From NCBI GenBank assembly GCA_015501055.1, contig JADNYV010000002.1, positions 930,001 to 994,000 on the forward strand: a stretch of 64,000 bases of DNA. The letters are read 5' to 3'. The DNA comes from Mucidula mucida. Its lineage: Eukaryota; Basidiomycota; Agaricomycetes; Agaricales; Physalacriaceae. The position numbers and the translations under genes were made by a program. Position 1 is the stretch's first letter, and each line of letters starts with the position of its first letter. The notes under the pieces were generated by a model. It saw only the letters and a list, made by a program, of their open reading frames with translations, searched no databases and was not told the origin of the DNA. Shown here piece by piece: positions 10,952 to 23,500 of the stretch.

Positions 10952-11971
10952 ATGGCCAAGAAGACGGGAAACAAGTCTCAGCGAGCAGACAAGGCACCTG
11001 CTCATCCAGAAGTTGATCAGTATGCCATAAAGAACATTTTGACAAAGCTTCAGTTCAATGTGAAACGGGATCTTGAGTGCCGAGTTGTTATGGACGACCA
11101 GATACTGGTGATTGATGTATGCCGCCTATGTTATCAACTGCGTAGTGCTCAATGACTTCGTTCGTTTTCACTGTAGAACTTGCTATCGCTCAAAGAATGC
11201 CGGGCTGTTATTGCGGCTGCTGATGCCTTTCCGCTTGAAATGACACCAGCAAAGCGTCGAGGGGAAGCAGACAGATTTAATTGTGAGTATATGCCCTCAG
11301 ATTTCGGCGTAAGCTATAACGTTCACGATAATCAATCGAGATCGGTTCAGCATCGACGCGCCGGAGTTCGCAGAACGTTTGCGTGCGCTGTTACTCCCGC
11401 ATTTACCTCTTTTACCTCCTTCAAGAGCGTTAAAGAAATCTAAGGATGCCTTCCCTCCAAGGCACCCTGTCGCTTTGAATCCTAACATCCGATTCTATAA
11501 ATATGTAACTGATCAACACTTCGGGTCACTACTCTTCTATACGTTTGGAGGTTGGTTGAGACTCATTATCTCTTCAGGCCCCATTACGATGATTATGTGC
11601 TCGATGAACAAAGTGGACAAATGTCAGAATGGACTTTGTTGATCTACCTAACCGGCCAGGAAGATGGCGTGGAAGGTGGGGAGGTAAACATGTTTCCCCG
11701 ATCTCAGAGTCACTCAGATACTGATTCGCTTGGCACACTGTAGACCATATTCTACAAGGACGAGAAATGTCATCTTTCCGAGACGATTGTCGCTCCGTTG
11801 ACGCGTGGCGCTGCACTTCTGCATAGGTCAATGAGAGCAATTGAATCCCGACTTGGATCTAACAATTATTGTAGACATGGCCCCGACTGTATGTTGCATG
11901 AAGGATCCAAGGTCCTGACAGGGACTAAATATGTTCTTCGATCCGACCTGATGTTCAAGGATATATTATAA
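10952..11971 (+). CDS. 2-oxoglutarate/Fe(II) dioxygenase, prolyl 4-hydroxylase-like
   Basis: Four or five exons encode a jelly-roll dioxygenase. The iron-binding H-x-D is GPHYDDYV, completed across an intron ending at 11578. The distal histidine is in ALLHRHGPDCMLHEGSK. The 2-oxoglutarate-binding basic residue lies in the following KYVLRSDLMF. The N-terminal KKTGNKSQRADK is basic, with no signal peptide, so the protein is probably nuclear or cytosolic rather than an ER collagen hydroxylase. Substrate is unknown; cytosolic fungal relatives modify prolines in various proteins. The stop is only 39 bp from the RRP3 stop codon on the other strand. Confidence 0.8.
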
Positions 11972-12010
11972 GTCAATATACACTATATCACACAGTGGGA
12001 TATCGGACGG

Positions 12011-13551
12011 CTACTTCTTGTATTTGCGTCTTCTTGGCATACCAGCCTCCACTTCGTCGTCGTCCCTATCATTGTCATCGCCTCTTCTCTCATTCCCATG
12101 CTTCCTCTTGCGCCCACCGTCTCTGGCCTTGCCATCTTGATCCTTCAGCTCTGTCACCGCTAACCGGCTGGCGTCGTTTACGCGCTCCTTCAGCAACGCA
12201 ATTTCTTCCGGTTCCGAAGGCCATAGATCCATTTTCTTGCCAATGACCTGTTCGATACGCTGGAGAAGCTCAACATCGTACTGTGTCACCAGAGTCACTG
12301 CCTTTCCTGCACGACCGGCTCGCGCCGTACGTCCTACTCGGTGAATGTAGTCTTTTGAATGCGTCGGAATGTCGAAATTTATTACAATGTCGACGGAAGG
12401 AATATCCAGACCACTGTCAGAGGTTGTAGAAACTGAGAAATTGAAGTAGAAAGAATGCCTTACCGACTAGCGACGTCGGTAGCGACAAGAATGCTTCGTC
12501 CCCCGCTCTTGAATTTGCCGAGGGCGCCTAATCGTTGGCTTTGTGTTAGCTTGCCATGAAGGGGAACCGCTGGAAATCCAAGAATTCGGAGGATCATTGA
12601 CAACCTTGAAAGGTATGAGCACTGTTATCGAAGCCGCATAGAAAGACATACCGTGCGGCATCATGAACCGTCCGTGTGAATATTATTGACGAGTTCTGAG
12701 CGAGCGTGTTTGTAAGGTAAACAAGAAACGCGTCCTTGTCCTTGAGAGGCATCAAAAGGTAATACTGTTGCAGCTTGGCGGCAGTTTGATATCTGTCAAG
12801 TTATCAGCGGATAGAAAAGCGAATGCAAGACCAGACAGACTTTGTAGATGCCTCTACACGCATAGGGTTCTGCAGCGATGCTCTCTGAAGCTTTTCCACC
12901 TTCGTTGTCATCGTCGCGCTGAACAGGTACGTCGTTCGCTCCTTCGGTATTAGCCTGAGGATTTCGTCGATCACTGGTCCAAAGTCCATATCCAAAAGAC
13001 GGTCGGCCTCGTCCAGGACCTAAGTGCACTATGCTCAGGTATATACTTAATCAGTAGGATGAGACACATACCAAAAATTTTAGCATTTTGAGATTGAATC
13101 CTTTAGTGTTCTCTAGATGGTATTTTAGACGACCGGGAGTAGCAACAATAACATGCGGGCGCTTCGCTAGTGCCACGGCTTGGGCGATAGGATCAACACC
13201 ACCTATCAGCACGGCGCAACGAGCACCCATATCAGAACCCAAGGCTTCAAACTGTTCTGAGATTTGGAAAGCCAGTTCGCGTGTAGGAGCCATGATACAC
13301 GCAAATAAGCCTTTGGGTTCCTGCCATAGTTTTTGCAGGATAGGCAGAGCAAACGCAGCAGTCTTTCCAGATCCAGTTTCCGCGACGCCGATGATGTCTC
13401 TTCCTTCAAGAGCTGATGGCAATGCTTGAACTTGAATGTCGGTAGGTGTGGTGAATTTCATTTGTTCGAGGGCCTTGAGTAGAGGTTCAATCAGCCCTAA
13501 CGACTTGAAAGTCGGTGGAGTAGAGGGCCCGGCCTCATCTGCAGATGGCAT
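12011..13551 (-). CDS. RRP3: DEAD-box rRNA helicase RRP3 (DDX47-type)
   Basis: All helicase motifs are visible: Q motif ([25 protein letters not shown]), motif I AETGSGKT, Ia PTRELA, Ib [35 protein letters not shown], and motif VI around 12,310-12,340. The C-terminus RRRKYKK is basic, as usual for RRP3. RRP3/DDX47 works in early cleavage of pre-rRNA for 18S rRNA in the nucleolus. The start at 13551 ([13 protein letters not shown]) is chosen because it begins the usual short acidic leader. The longer open frame upstream continues into the shared promoter. The gene is divergent from TRS130. Confidence 0.92.
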
Positions 13552-13650
13552 CGTGAACTGTGAGCGTGAAGATGAAGAAACAGTGATATCAGAAAAATAA
13601 GCACCTCCGGTCCGACATCCGGCCACGTGACGCTCTTTACCACAACGTCC
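13552..13650. promoter_or_regulatory. 99-bp bidirectional promoter, RRP3 / TRS130
   Basis: The start codons of RRP3 (minus) and the TRAPPC10 gene (plus) are only 99 bp apart, so one compact region must carry both transcription starts and both 5' UTRs. It contains a CACGTGAC stretch near 13623 (an E-box-like core). Function is inferred from spacing only. Confidence 0.5.
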
Positions 13651-16600
13651 ATGTCTCCCTCGAGCCAGCCGGTGTTAATCTCGTATTCTGGGGCGCCGTC
13701 ATTCATATCATCGCCGAGCTGGTCTCAAATACAGCATGCATTTCGCTTGCAATTTCCGCTGCGCAACATCCACTGGAAGTCGGCGACAAGGACGTCTCTG
13801 CGGACAATACAAGAACTGGATGTCAGCTTGGCCCATATAGACACATTGAAAGACGAGCATGCATCGCAAATACCCGGAAATCTTCTCGAAAAGCCTTTGT
13901 TGAACATCTATCTCGTCAATTGCGAAGTACGTCATCCAATACCTTCCATCCACGGTAACCGACCGCATATCAGGACAGTGATGTGGAGGCATATAGGACC
14001 ACCTTGAAGAAAGAGGTCAAGGAATGGCACGCAACAGTGACCGCGCGCAAGAACCAAGAATGGCTCATCATCCAGGTCGTGAAGCCAGAGTCCAAAGCAC
14101 CAACTGGAACCTTTTTCCAGCTCAAGGGTTCAGTCTTGGATAAATTACGCTCCGACTTCAACTCTGATAAACGAGAAAGGTACGCGTCGCTTTACCGCTC
14201 TTGTCATTCAATCGCCCTCATTCCATACTGAAGATGCGTGCAGTTGACTTGGTCTAACACGACCGCCCCAGATAGTCCCATCGTATGGGGCGAGATAATG
14301 AACAAACTCAAGGACGGGCTTCTTTCTGCCTTTGAATCGGCGCTCATCCAGAGAGAGGACGATGTCAAGCGCTCTGAGAGTCAGCGGCTCATGCCAGGAT
14401 GGAATTTTTGTACATTCTTTATTCTCAAGGTCAGTGCTCAAAGACGCGCATCAATCGGTTTCCACTAACATCGTCACCTCTAGGAAAGCCTAGCTAGCTC
14501 CTTCCGGAGCATGAATTTGCTTTCCGAAGCTCTGCTGCAGTACGACGAACTTGAAGCTTCATTCTTTCAAGTTCTAAGGGAGAAGAATCTATCCTGGTTC
14601 GGAACACTGATAACGCCATCTCCGAAAGATGATTCGTGCTCTCTTCTCTCGGTCTCTAGAAAGGCGTACAGAGAGCTCATCTTAGCCAACACTATCTCAG
14701 TTTTCGATTTCCGAATATACCTCCTAGCTCGGCAATGCGAGATCTTGGGTAAAATGAATCGACTACAGGACGCCTGCCGTAGATCTGTAGCATTCTTAGG
14801 AGCGTTCGGACGTCGTCTTAGAGAAGTTCAAGTACGTCGAGCAGTTTTTATCAACTTGCCGATGTCAAGCATGCCCTTAGGACACACTACCACCGTATTT
14901 TATTGAATCGTGGACTTATTCGTCAGCTCTGAGCGTTGTAGAGAAATGCAACTCATGGGAGACTGAACATCAAATGGACAAAGCCCAAATTGCATCGCTC
15001 AATGCCGGTAAAGGGGAGCTTCTAGAGCTAGCCAGGACGCAGGTTTGTGATTTCCTCAACACGTCGGGAGAATACTCACTGTGCTGATGTCAGTTGGATA
15101 TCGTTGGTGTACGGCAAAGCCATCTGCCAACGAAACCTCCGTTCTCTAGCGCTACGTCCAGCCCGCCTGTGGTCCAGAGCGATGAACTGAAGGAGATTAG
15201 CAACGCTGATTTCAAGAAGGCTTTACTCGACAAAGATATATTTTACGAGCTATACATCAGTGTTACAAATCGTTCAATTGATATGTACGCGAAAGCAGGG
15301 CGTCGCAAGTTTGCGTTGAAGTTGCATGGAAGCCTCGCTGCTCTTGACATGTAGGGATTTCACCATACCTGCCTACATACCTGCTCACACTTCATGCAGT
15401 CATCGAGGTCGATTTGATGCTGCCCTAACCACATACACTTCTTTACCTGCTCACTATGCCCCCCACAAGTGGAGTTCATTGGAGGGGTTGATGCTGTCCC
15501 GAGCCTTGGATACTCACGACGCTTTAGAGAAGCGGAAGGATCGAGAATGGATGCACGTCCTTCTGTCATTCCTGGCGACATACGTTGAGCACGGTACGGA
15601 TCTCCTGCTCTCTAAGGAGGACGTTACAACCTACATCCGCGACTTGGTCGTGGAATTGCGTAAATCGGCTTCGGAGTTAGACCAAGGTACGCCTTGACTG
15701 CGTCTTTCTTTGTGCATCCTCAATGGACTCCAGATCTCATTCATTCCGAGCATCCTGGTATGACTGTCAAAATCGCCCCAGCTGCTCTCCTTGAATCTGA
15801 CAAGGATGGCTCATTATTAAACGTTGTGATCCTGAACCGGCTTCCTTGTGTAAGTAAGCTTCAAAATCGTCTTGCAACGCATCTGATATGGCTTTAGGAC
15901 TTACCAGTTGATGTTATTAGTGTTACTTTGTCTGGACCTGACAACGTACGCGTGAAATTTACTACTGCCTGTGAACCCCTCCCACCGGGTAAGACCGACT
16001 TAACTTTGTCTTGTTCGGTCAGTACCTCATGCAGATCTACAACATGAGCTGATGTGTTCTGTGATAAGGCTTCACTCCCTGGCCTCTATATACTGGATAC
16101 CACAGACATTCGATTATCGCGAGTCGTATTTACTTGGGCACATCAGAGAGATACGGCAAAACCACAACGAGGCAAAGAGAAGCAGCACCTTGTCCGAATA
16201 CCGAAAGACTACCAAGCTTTGACTGTTCAAGTTACTCAACCTAAAATTGGTAAGACTTTATACAGACTGTCTTCCATGACATTGACGTTTGTAGTCGTCT
16301 TGGGAAAACGACCATCTGTGCAGTTATGCGTCAAAACGGGCCGAAATGACGTTGAGCGCCTAACATTAGGATTGACTTCTCCTTCAGCAACCTTTCACAC
16401 TAAGGACGCAGTGATCGATGACTCTGACAATGGTTTGTTCTTTTGAAAACGCATAGGTTGCTTACCGAACTGTGTTCAGCTGCGGAAGTCTTGACGACAA
16501 GTGAAGAAATATTGCTTATGCATATTCCAAGTCACACAGAGGTTTCACTCTTAGTTCCCCACAGTGATGTGATAGGACCCACGATAGTTCGTTTACCAGG

Positions 16601-18084
16601 CTTCACCGTCCATCCCCTTCTCATGCAGCCTAGAAAGTCATTGTGAATATCCAATATACCACAACCACGGAACCGTCGATAAATCGAAGCATCCCAGTTA
16701 CTCAGACTCTCCTCGTCACGCTTCCAATTTCCGTCAATGTAGAAGATTTCTTTCGTGGAACTCGGTAAATAGGCAGTTTTCTTGAGATGATGAATACTAA
16801 TGTCTTTGGAAGATTATTTTCTCGCTTCACAGTGTCAACTACAAGCCATCAGCACGTCCGCATCGCGTCTACGACTCTCCAATCAGGGGACGACTCCAGT
16901 TTAAAGATAGTCTCCTGTGCATCCAAAGGCCGGGGTGTCATTGTGAGTTGACGAAAGAGGTTACTGCTTCCTGTCTGATATCTCTCCAGTCAGTAACTCC
17001 GAATCAGGCCGCTGACTTTTTGTTCTATATCGACTCTACGGAACCGGGTTCGTTATTTGCATCAGTCTTATTGTGCTCCTCATTCGGATTTAGTTCGACA
17101 GTCACTACAATTGCTTGTGCGGTACCGCATGTTACGAGAAGGTGGGTACTGATTCAGTCTGGACTGTGACAGATGGCTGAGCATATCTCCATAGAGGTTC
17201 AAGCCATAATAGAGGAAGCTGTGGACACAGTCAAAGATCATTCGAACCGAAACCGCCTCATAGACTTGATAGTTCGTGCATTGGAAAGCGATGCCAGCTG
17301 GATACAACAGTACGGTATGACCGGAGAGATTGTACTTCCAGAAGCATCGCTCGGTGAAGGTCTGGTCGGGGAATCACTCGAACAATCTCATAAGCGCGTG
17401 AAAGAGGTTCATCATCACTCTAATGAGTTCGTGCTGCGATCTTACATGGGCATGACTCTTAGATTTTGGCCAATCGGACGAAGGGCGCGTCCGCTCCAGG
17501 AACATGGCGAGAAATGGTTATACCCGTGGACGTTCCATCGATGAACGTGAGTAGCCAAAGATATGTTTTCTTCGAGTCATTGATCGGAAGATCAAAAAGA
17601 TCATTGCCTCCGTACACATCGAGATTCCTTTGAAAACGGACGTGTATAGATTCTATGCCGGTCAACCTATCACTGCCACGTTATCGATACACAGCTCCTT
17701 CCGCTGGGATACCGGATCCTTGAATGAAGACCGGGAGTACAAGATGCAATACGATGTCGAGGAAATGGTACGGGACTGGTTAGTCAGTGGCTGCAAGCGT
17801 GGGGATTTCGTAGCAAAGGTCTGTTTGTTGCAAGCGAACCTCTATCACTCCCAACACATTTACAGGAGAACGAAACGTATACGGTTTCCCTCACTTTGAT
17901 TGCACTACATCACGGCGAGCTCTCGTTACCCAAAGTTGCCGTTTGGGCGCTCCCGGTAGGAGGACCGCTGACAATGGGCTCACTGAGTATCCCGGCCACG
18001 GAGACGTACCAGAAGCACGGTGCAGAGAAGATTCTGGTGTTGCCTCGAGGAGGTCGTACGACCTTTGTGACTGATTTGGCATGA
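13651..18084 (+). CDS. TRS130: TRAPPII subunit Trs130/TRAPPC10
   Basis: A multi-exon gene of roughly 1,250 codons. The N-terminus carries the fungal TRAPPC10 signature: [59 protein letters not shown] and [18 protein letters not shown]. Next come an alpha-solenoid ([56 protein letters not shown]) and a beta-rich C-terminal half ending [25 protein letters not shown] acts at the late Golgi as the exchange factor for the Rab Ypt31/Rab11. I count about fifteen introns, and several internal limits in 15.7-17.9 kb are approximate. The start is the first ATG matching the conserved leader ([12 protein letters not shown]). Confidence 0.9.
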
Positions 18085-18388
18085 TACGTAGTGTGCACCT
18101 TGTACCTCTGTTACTGTATCTTATCTTTCTGTTCCGTCACGAGTACCACGCGATCACGAGGGTGTTTTTTAGCAGAGAGGTCGCATCCTTACGCTTACAA
18201 GTGGCGTTTAAAAGTCCGCATGGTGAAGCGCGCGGCAACGTCAGCCAGCGGACTCGGAAACACGCTCGCTAGCGCCAGGGGCCGAAAGTAGAGAGAGGCG
18301 TCAATTCGACTCGTCTGCATTAACGTACAGGATGACTTTTGTGTAGGAGTGGGTGGCAGTTGAGGCCACACATTCTCTTTGAATCCAT
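18085..18388. other. Convergent 3' intergenic region, TRS130 / SER1
   Basis: This 304-bp region lies between two stop codons and should hold both 3' UTRs. Open frames crossing it are not conserved-looking. No RNA gene or repeat is seen. Confidence 0.4.
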
Positions 18389-19646
18389 TTATGATTCTTC
18401 TGTTAGAAACTCGCGAATGTAGGAGACGAGTTGATCGGTCTGTTCCTCGGAAATCGCGTTGTACAAGGAGACTCTGATACCACCGACCGACCTGCGATAA
18501 AGGTAAGAAGATCGAGTGTGAGCAGAAGCCGAGGAGAGCAACATACCGATGGCCCTTCAGAGCCTTCAGTCCCTTGGCTTCGGCTCCAGCGAGGAATTTT
18601 GCCTCTGCGCCGTCTCCGAGGACATCGAGAACGATATTCATCCAGCTCCCAGAGCCCTCTTTCACTTTGGCGCGGAGCTTTGCCTTTTCCTCCCCCTCTT
18701 TGATGACAGCGTAAACTTTCAGTGCTTTCCTGCGATTAACGCCTTCGTAGTACTCGACTCCGCCCAGTGCTTTGGAGCGCTCGAGAACGAGGCCGGAGAT
18801 GTAGATGGGGAGAACGGATGGCGTATTGTACAGACTGCCAGAGTCGGCGAGGGTCTTGTAGGACATGGAGATGGGGACCGGAACGGCGCCGAGCTTGGCG
18901 GCGGCGTCGACGTCGACGAGGCAGTCCTGGCGCACGATGAGGATGGTGAGCCCCGCAGGCCCGATGTTCTTCTGTGCCCCGGCGAAGATGACTGCGTGTT
19001 CTGCGAGGTGGGGGATGGGCCTCGACATGAACGAGGAGGAGTAGTCGGCGACGAGCGGGAGCAGGGTGTTCTTTGGCAGGAGATGGAAGGGGAACGCCGC
19101 GGGGGACGCATCGTCGTGCGAGAACTGGACGCCGTCGACGGTCTCGTTCTCGCAGTAGTAGATGAGGGCGGGATCGGGGGAGAAGGAGTACGCGTCGTGG
19201 GCGGGGATGTTGTCAAAGGACTTGGCGTCTTTCGAGTAGTTGCGGGCGTCGGCGGCAATGTTGACCGACGCGCCGCCGGACATTCGCCGGGCCTCTTCCG
19301 CTGCCTTTTTGCTCCAGGAGCCGGTCACGGTATAGTCCATGATCCGCTCATTATGATCGGGATAAAGCAAGTGATGACGGGCGAGCATATTGAGGACGAC
19401 AGCGGAGAACTGGCCGGTGCCGCCTCCCTGTGTAAAGAGGATGGCATGGGTAGGAGGCACACCAAGTTGGGTGCGGATGAGATGTTCGAGTTTTCTGACG
19501 AAAGCAGTAAACTGTTTAGATCGATGGGAGATTTCAGCAATGCCTATGCCGGTCCCGTCAAAGTCAAGCAGGCCCTTTGCGGCTTCTTCAAGCACTGATT
19601 CAGGCAGGGCAGACGGACCCGCCCCAAAGTTGGTTGGTCGCGGCAT
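18389..19646 (-). CDS. SER1: Phosphoserine aminotransferase
   Basis: Two exons encode a PLP-dependent class V aminotransferase that converts 3-phosphohydroxypyruvate to phosphoserine in serine biosynthesis. Seen are the N-terminal NFGAGPSALPESVLEEA, ILFTQGGGTGQF, YYCENETVDGVQF, the PLP-lysine motif AGAQKNIGPAGLT, and the last exon SVGGIRVSLYNAISEEQTDQ ending FLTEES. The start at 19646 (MPRPTNFGAG) fits the family exactly. The single intron lies near 18,480-18,545 (GTATGTTG donor). GC-rich wobble positions leave long antisense open frames over this gene, and these are shadows. Confidence 0.95.
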
Positions 19647-19995
19647 TACGACAAGAGGTGATGCGTGAGTCACTTGCAGGTAAACAGTCACAACAGGCGT
19701 AGTAGATTATACTATCTAGATCGACATACAGATATTTGTAGCATACGGAAAGGCAGTACTCGAGGCAGTATTATATATTTTATATATGAACCCTTGTCCG
19801 AAAATTATGGTCGCAGAATAAGCGGGCGGTGATGATGAGAGCAGCAGAAAGCGAAAAGAATAACAAAGTAATAAATCATGAAGATGCGTGTAAATGATGA
19901 GGCGTGCAGCAGGGATACAATGAGGCATAAAGTGGTACAGCTGGAAGACCAGCAGATGGCGAGATTAGGTCGTTATATGATGCGAGATGATTGGT
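19647..19995. other. Intergenic region upstream of SER1
   Basis: This 349-bp A/T-richer stretch holds the SER1 promoter on the minus strand's upstream side and the 3' UTR of the next minus-strand gene. It contains TATATTTTATATATG around 19,771-19,786, a TATA-like run. No gene is seen. Confidence 0.4.
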
Positions 19996-20614
19996 TCAAA
20001 GCAGATTCTGGGGCATGAGATGGTCAAAGCGCACATCCGAGTAATCACTCGGACGCGTCGATGGGGGAGGGGTGGTGCAGCGCTCGGTGAGGTAGGAAGG
20101 GAGCACGTAGGGCGCATCGTCGCGCCCTGGGGAGTGGGAAGAACGGCTGCTCGAACGCATCGGGCTAGCACGCGGGGAGCTCTTGCGGCGGCGCATGGGC
20201 CCAACGCTGAACTGGGACAGATCGGCGATATCTTGGATGGATGCATCTGGCGCCGTGTCCATCACGGAAATCCAGTCCAAGCTGTCAAATGGGTGCACAG
20301 ACTCTGGCCGGGCACGACCGCGACGGTTGCGAGGAGGCGAGCGAGCAGCAGCAGGTCGCCGCTTGATGAAGGAGGTGGCAGTCTGCAGCGCCCTGTCAAT
20401 CGGACGATCCAGTCTACGCGTCAAGTGCTACGTACCGAGAGCGATGGGGTCATATTGGCTTCAGTAAGCGTGATTGGCGGTAGCAAAAGTGGCGCAGAAT
20501 GGGAGGACTGCAAGGCCCATCAGCGACGTAAAAGACGGTGGAAAAGGGCCAACATACCGTATACGCGTCGTTGTCGATGTTGAACCAATAAATAGGTGCA
20601 GATTGAGCAGGCAT
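19996..20614 (-). CDS. Small Ser/Arg/Pro-rich hypothetical protein
   Basis: Three exons join cleanly: MPAQSAPIYWFNIDNDAYT, then SSHSAPLLLPPITLTEANM, then a long last exon. The last exon has a basic patch (FIKRRPAAARSPPRNRRGR), an ordered-looking core (HPFDSLDWISVMDTAPDAS, IQDIADLSQFSVGPMRRRK) and the tail PSDYSDVRFDHLMPQNLL. About 175 residues, no membrane segment, mostly disordered. The evenly maintained frame across introns with good sites argues for a real gene. The MRRRK and RSPP stretches suggest nuclear localisation; this is inference. I do not recognise a family. Confidence 0.55.
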
Positions 20615-21036
20615 CGTAGCAAATTTGTATGCAGGTGAAGCAGTGGGGTAACTGGGCGATTATACGGGGGCTAAAGCAAGGATGGTGGTAGCGATACAGA
20701 TTCTTATAAGGGAGATTGATGTAGAGGCAGGATCATATGGTCATAAATGGAGGACAATGGTGGTCGTGTACAAGGACAACAATGGGACGTCGTCGTGATG
20801 TTTGGTCTTATCTCCATATGTAACTGGTGGCTGAAGTGAGTCATTACTCGCTTCCTAAAGTTCCCACACCTTTCCCGCGCGTACGACACGCGCCAACACT
20901 ACTCATACTGCCAGCTACCACGCCGAGAAGATTCTAATACAAAGCAAACTTTCATTTTATATGCGAGATATGATGCGTGCAATAGAGATACAGGTAACAT
21001 GAAAACAAATGCGATAGGCCCCCCCAAAACCGTTAT
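20615..21036. other. Intergenic region downstream of HSP90
   Basis: This 422-bp region lies between the HSP90 stop codon and the start of the small Ser/Arg-rich gene, both on the minus strand. It should hold the HSP90 3' UTR and the promoter of that gene. No exon, repeat or RNA gene is supported. Confidence 0.4.
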
Positions 21037-23500
21037 TTAGTCAATTTCCTCCATTGCAGACGTAGACGCGCCCTCGAGCAGTGGAGGTGCATCGTTGTCA
21101 TCAGCAGTAGCCGCAGCCGGCTCATCCTCGTCGACATCAAGACCGAGCCTATCAATCGCAGATCAGCAATCGCGATCACCTTACATAGAACAATGGGCGA
21201 CTCACGAAATCATCCTGTGGATGCGCTTGGCAAACGAGGAAGGCTCATCAAGGGCAAAGCCGGATGTCAACAGTGCAGTCTCGAACAACAGGTAGGTCAA
21301 GTCGCGGACTGACTTGTCAGCCTTGTCTTCGCTGACTTTCCTCTTGAGCTCCTTAATGATGGGGTTGGTAGGGTTCAGCTCGAGCGTCTTTTTCGATGCC
21401 ATGTAAGAGGACATGGAAGAGTCACGGAGAGCTTGCGCCTTCATGATACGCTCCTGAAAATGCCGTTAGCTTCGTGTGTCCGCACAATCGCATCAAACAA
21501 CGCGTACCATGTTGGAGGACCATCCAAACTGCCCAGTAACGAGGACACAAGGAGAATCGGTGATACGGTTGGAGACGACGACCTTTTCAACCTTGTCGCC
21601 GAGAGCGTCCTTTACAACTGTGCACAGCTCGGTGTACTCGGCAACGGTCGTCTCTCGGGCAGCCTTCTCCTCATCCGTCTCCTCGAGCTCGAGACCCTCC
21701 TTGGAGACACAAACCAGCTTTTTGCCATCAAACTCCTTGAGCTGGGTGATTGCGTACTCGTCGATAGGGTCAACGAGGAGCAGAACCTCAAAGCCCTTCT
21801 TCTTGAGCACCTCGAGGAATGGGGATTCCTTGACGGCGGCAAGAGATTCACCGGTAAGATAGTAGATCGACTTTTGCACCTCGGGCATGCGGGTGATGTA
21901 GTCTAATCGGTTCGTCAATACATGTTCACAATCAAGGCGATCGCACAGTACCTTTGAGGGAAACTTGGTCCTCGGTCGATTTGGTGGAGAAGAAGCGCAG
22001 GAACTCGGCGAGCTTGCTACGGTTCTGAGCGTCTTCGTGGATACCGAGCTTCAAGTTCTTGCCAAACGCCTCGTAGAACTTTGAAAAGTTGTCCTTGTCC
22101 TCGGCAATTTCGCTGAGGAGATCCATGCATTTTTTGACAATGTTCTTACGAATGACTTTGAGAATCTTGTTCTGCTGGAGGGTCTCGCGAGAAATGTTGA
22201 GGGGGAGATCCTCAGAGTCGACGATACCCTTGACAAAGTTGAGGTACTCGGGAATGAGGTCCTCGCAGTCGTCCATGATGAAGACGCGGCGAACGTACAA
22301 CTTGATGTTGTTGCGCTTCTTCTTGGATTCAAACAGATCAAAGGGAGCCCTATGCGAAATATTGAGCAACATTTGTAAAATGCGTAAAGACGGCTTACCG
22401 CTTAGGGATGAAGAGAATAGCCTTGAACTCGAGCTGACCTTCGACGGAAAAGTGCTTGACAGCGAGGTGGTCCTCCCAGTCATTGGTCAGCGACTTGTAG
22501 AAAGCAGCGTACTCCTCCTGAGTGATGTCGTTGGGGTTGCGAGTCCAGATGGGCTTGGTCTTGTTCAGCTCCTCGTTGGTGGTCTCAACCTCCTTGATCT
22601 TCTTCGTCTTCTTCTCCTTGGGCTTGTCCTCGTCGTCGACTTCCTCAATCTTGGGCTTCTCTGCGTCATCCTCGGCGACCTCCTCGTCATCCTCAACCTC
22701 CTGTACCATTGTCAGAGCGCCGTATAGGGATAGGCAAGTAACAAACCTTCTCAATCTCCTTGGTCACAGCCAATTGGATCGGGTAAGAGATGAACTCGGA
22801 GTGCTTCTTGACAATGTCTTTGATCTTCTTCTCCTCGATGTACTCCATCTGGTCCTCCTTGAGGTACATCCTGATTTCAGTGCCACGGCCAAGGGGAGGG
22901 TTGACGGTGTCCTGCGTGATGGTGAATGTACCACCAGCGGCAGACTCCCAGATGTACTGCTCGTCGTCGTTATGTTTTGAGATGACCTGGACGCGCTCGG
23001 AGACGAGATAGGCAGAGTAGAAACCAACACCGAACTGGCCAATCATCGAAATGTCGGCGCCGGAGCTGAGAGCCTCCATGAAGCCCTAAGAAAAGACGAG
23101 TCAGATTCGCCGCGCCACAAAAATGAAAAAAGTGGCACTCACCTTGGTACCAGATTTGGCGATGGTACCCAAGTTGTTGACCATGTCAGCCTTGGTCATA
23201 CCGATACCAGTATCCCGCACGGAGAGAACCTTGCCCTCCTTGTCGGGTATGATACGGATGACAAGTTCCTTCTCCGTGTCAAGGACAGAGGGATCGGTTA
23301 GCGATGCATATCGGATTTTGTCAAGCGCATCAGAGGCGTTGGAGATGATCTCGCGAAGGAAAATCTCCTTGTTCGAGTAAAAGGTGTCTAAAACGCGACG
23401 CTGAGCAGGTCTTTCAACGTGGCTCAAAGGACAACCTACTGATAATCAGGTCCAAGAGCTGACTGATCTCAGCCTGGAATCCAAAGCTTTCAGTAGCCAT
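21037..23500 (-). CDS. HSP90: Cytosolic heat-shock protein 90
   Basis: The full chaperone is present in about six exons. The start [20 protein letters not shown] splices (GTAGGT..TTTTAG) into [24 protein letters not shown] ATPase motifs follow: [16 protein letters not shown] and [14 protein letters not shown]. An acidic linker ([17 protein letters not shown]) precedes the middle domain ([58 protein letters not shown]) and the dimerisation domain ([20 protein letters not shown]). The last five residues are MEEID rather than the usual MEEVD that docks TPR co-chaperones. It folds kinases, receptors and other clients in the cytosol and nucleus. A perfect heat-shock element lies about 240 bp upstream. 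Confidence 0.97.

Noticed and set aside
18549..19598. A 349-codon open frame on the plus strand
   Set aside because: It lies wholly antisense to SER1, whose PLP-lysine motif and family-typical ends are unmistakable. GC-rich third positions create long antisense frames here.
22089..22727. A 212-codon plus-strand open frame
   Set aside because: It is antisense to conserved HSP90 exons and has a Leu/Ser-rich composition typical of such shadows.
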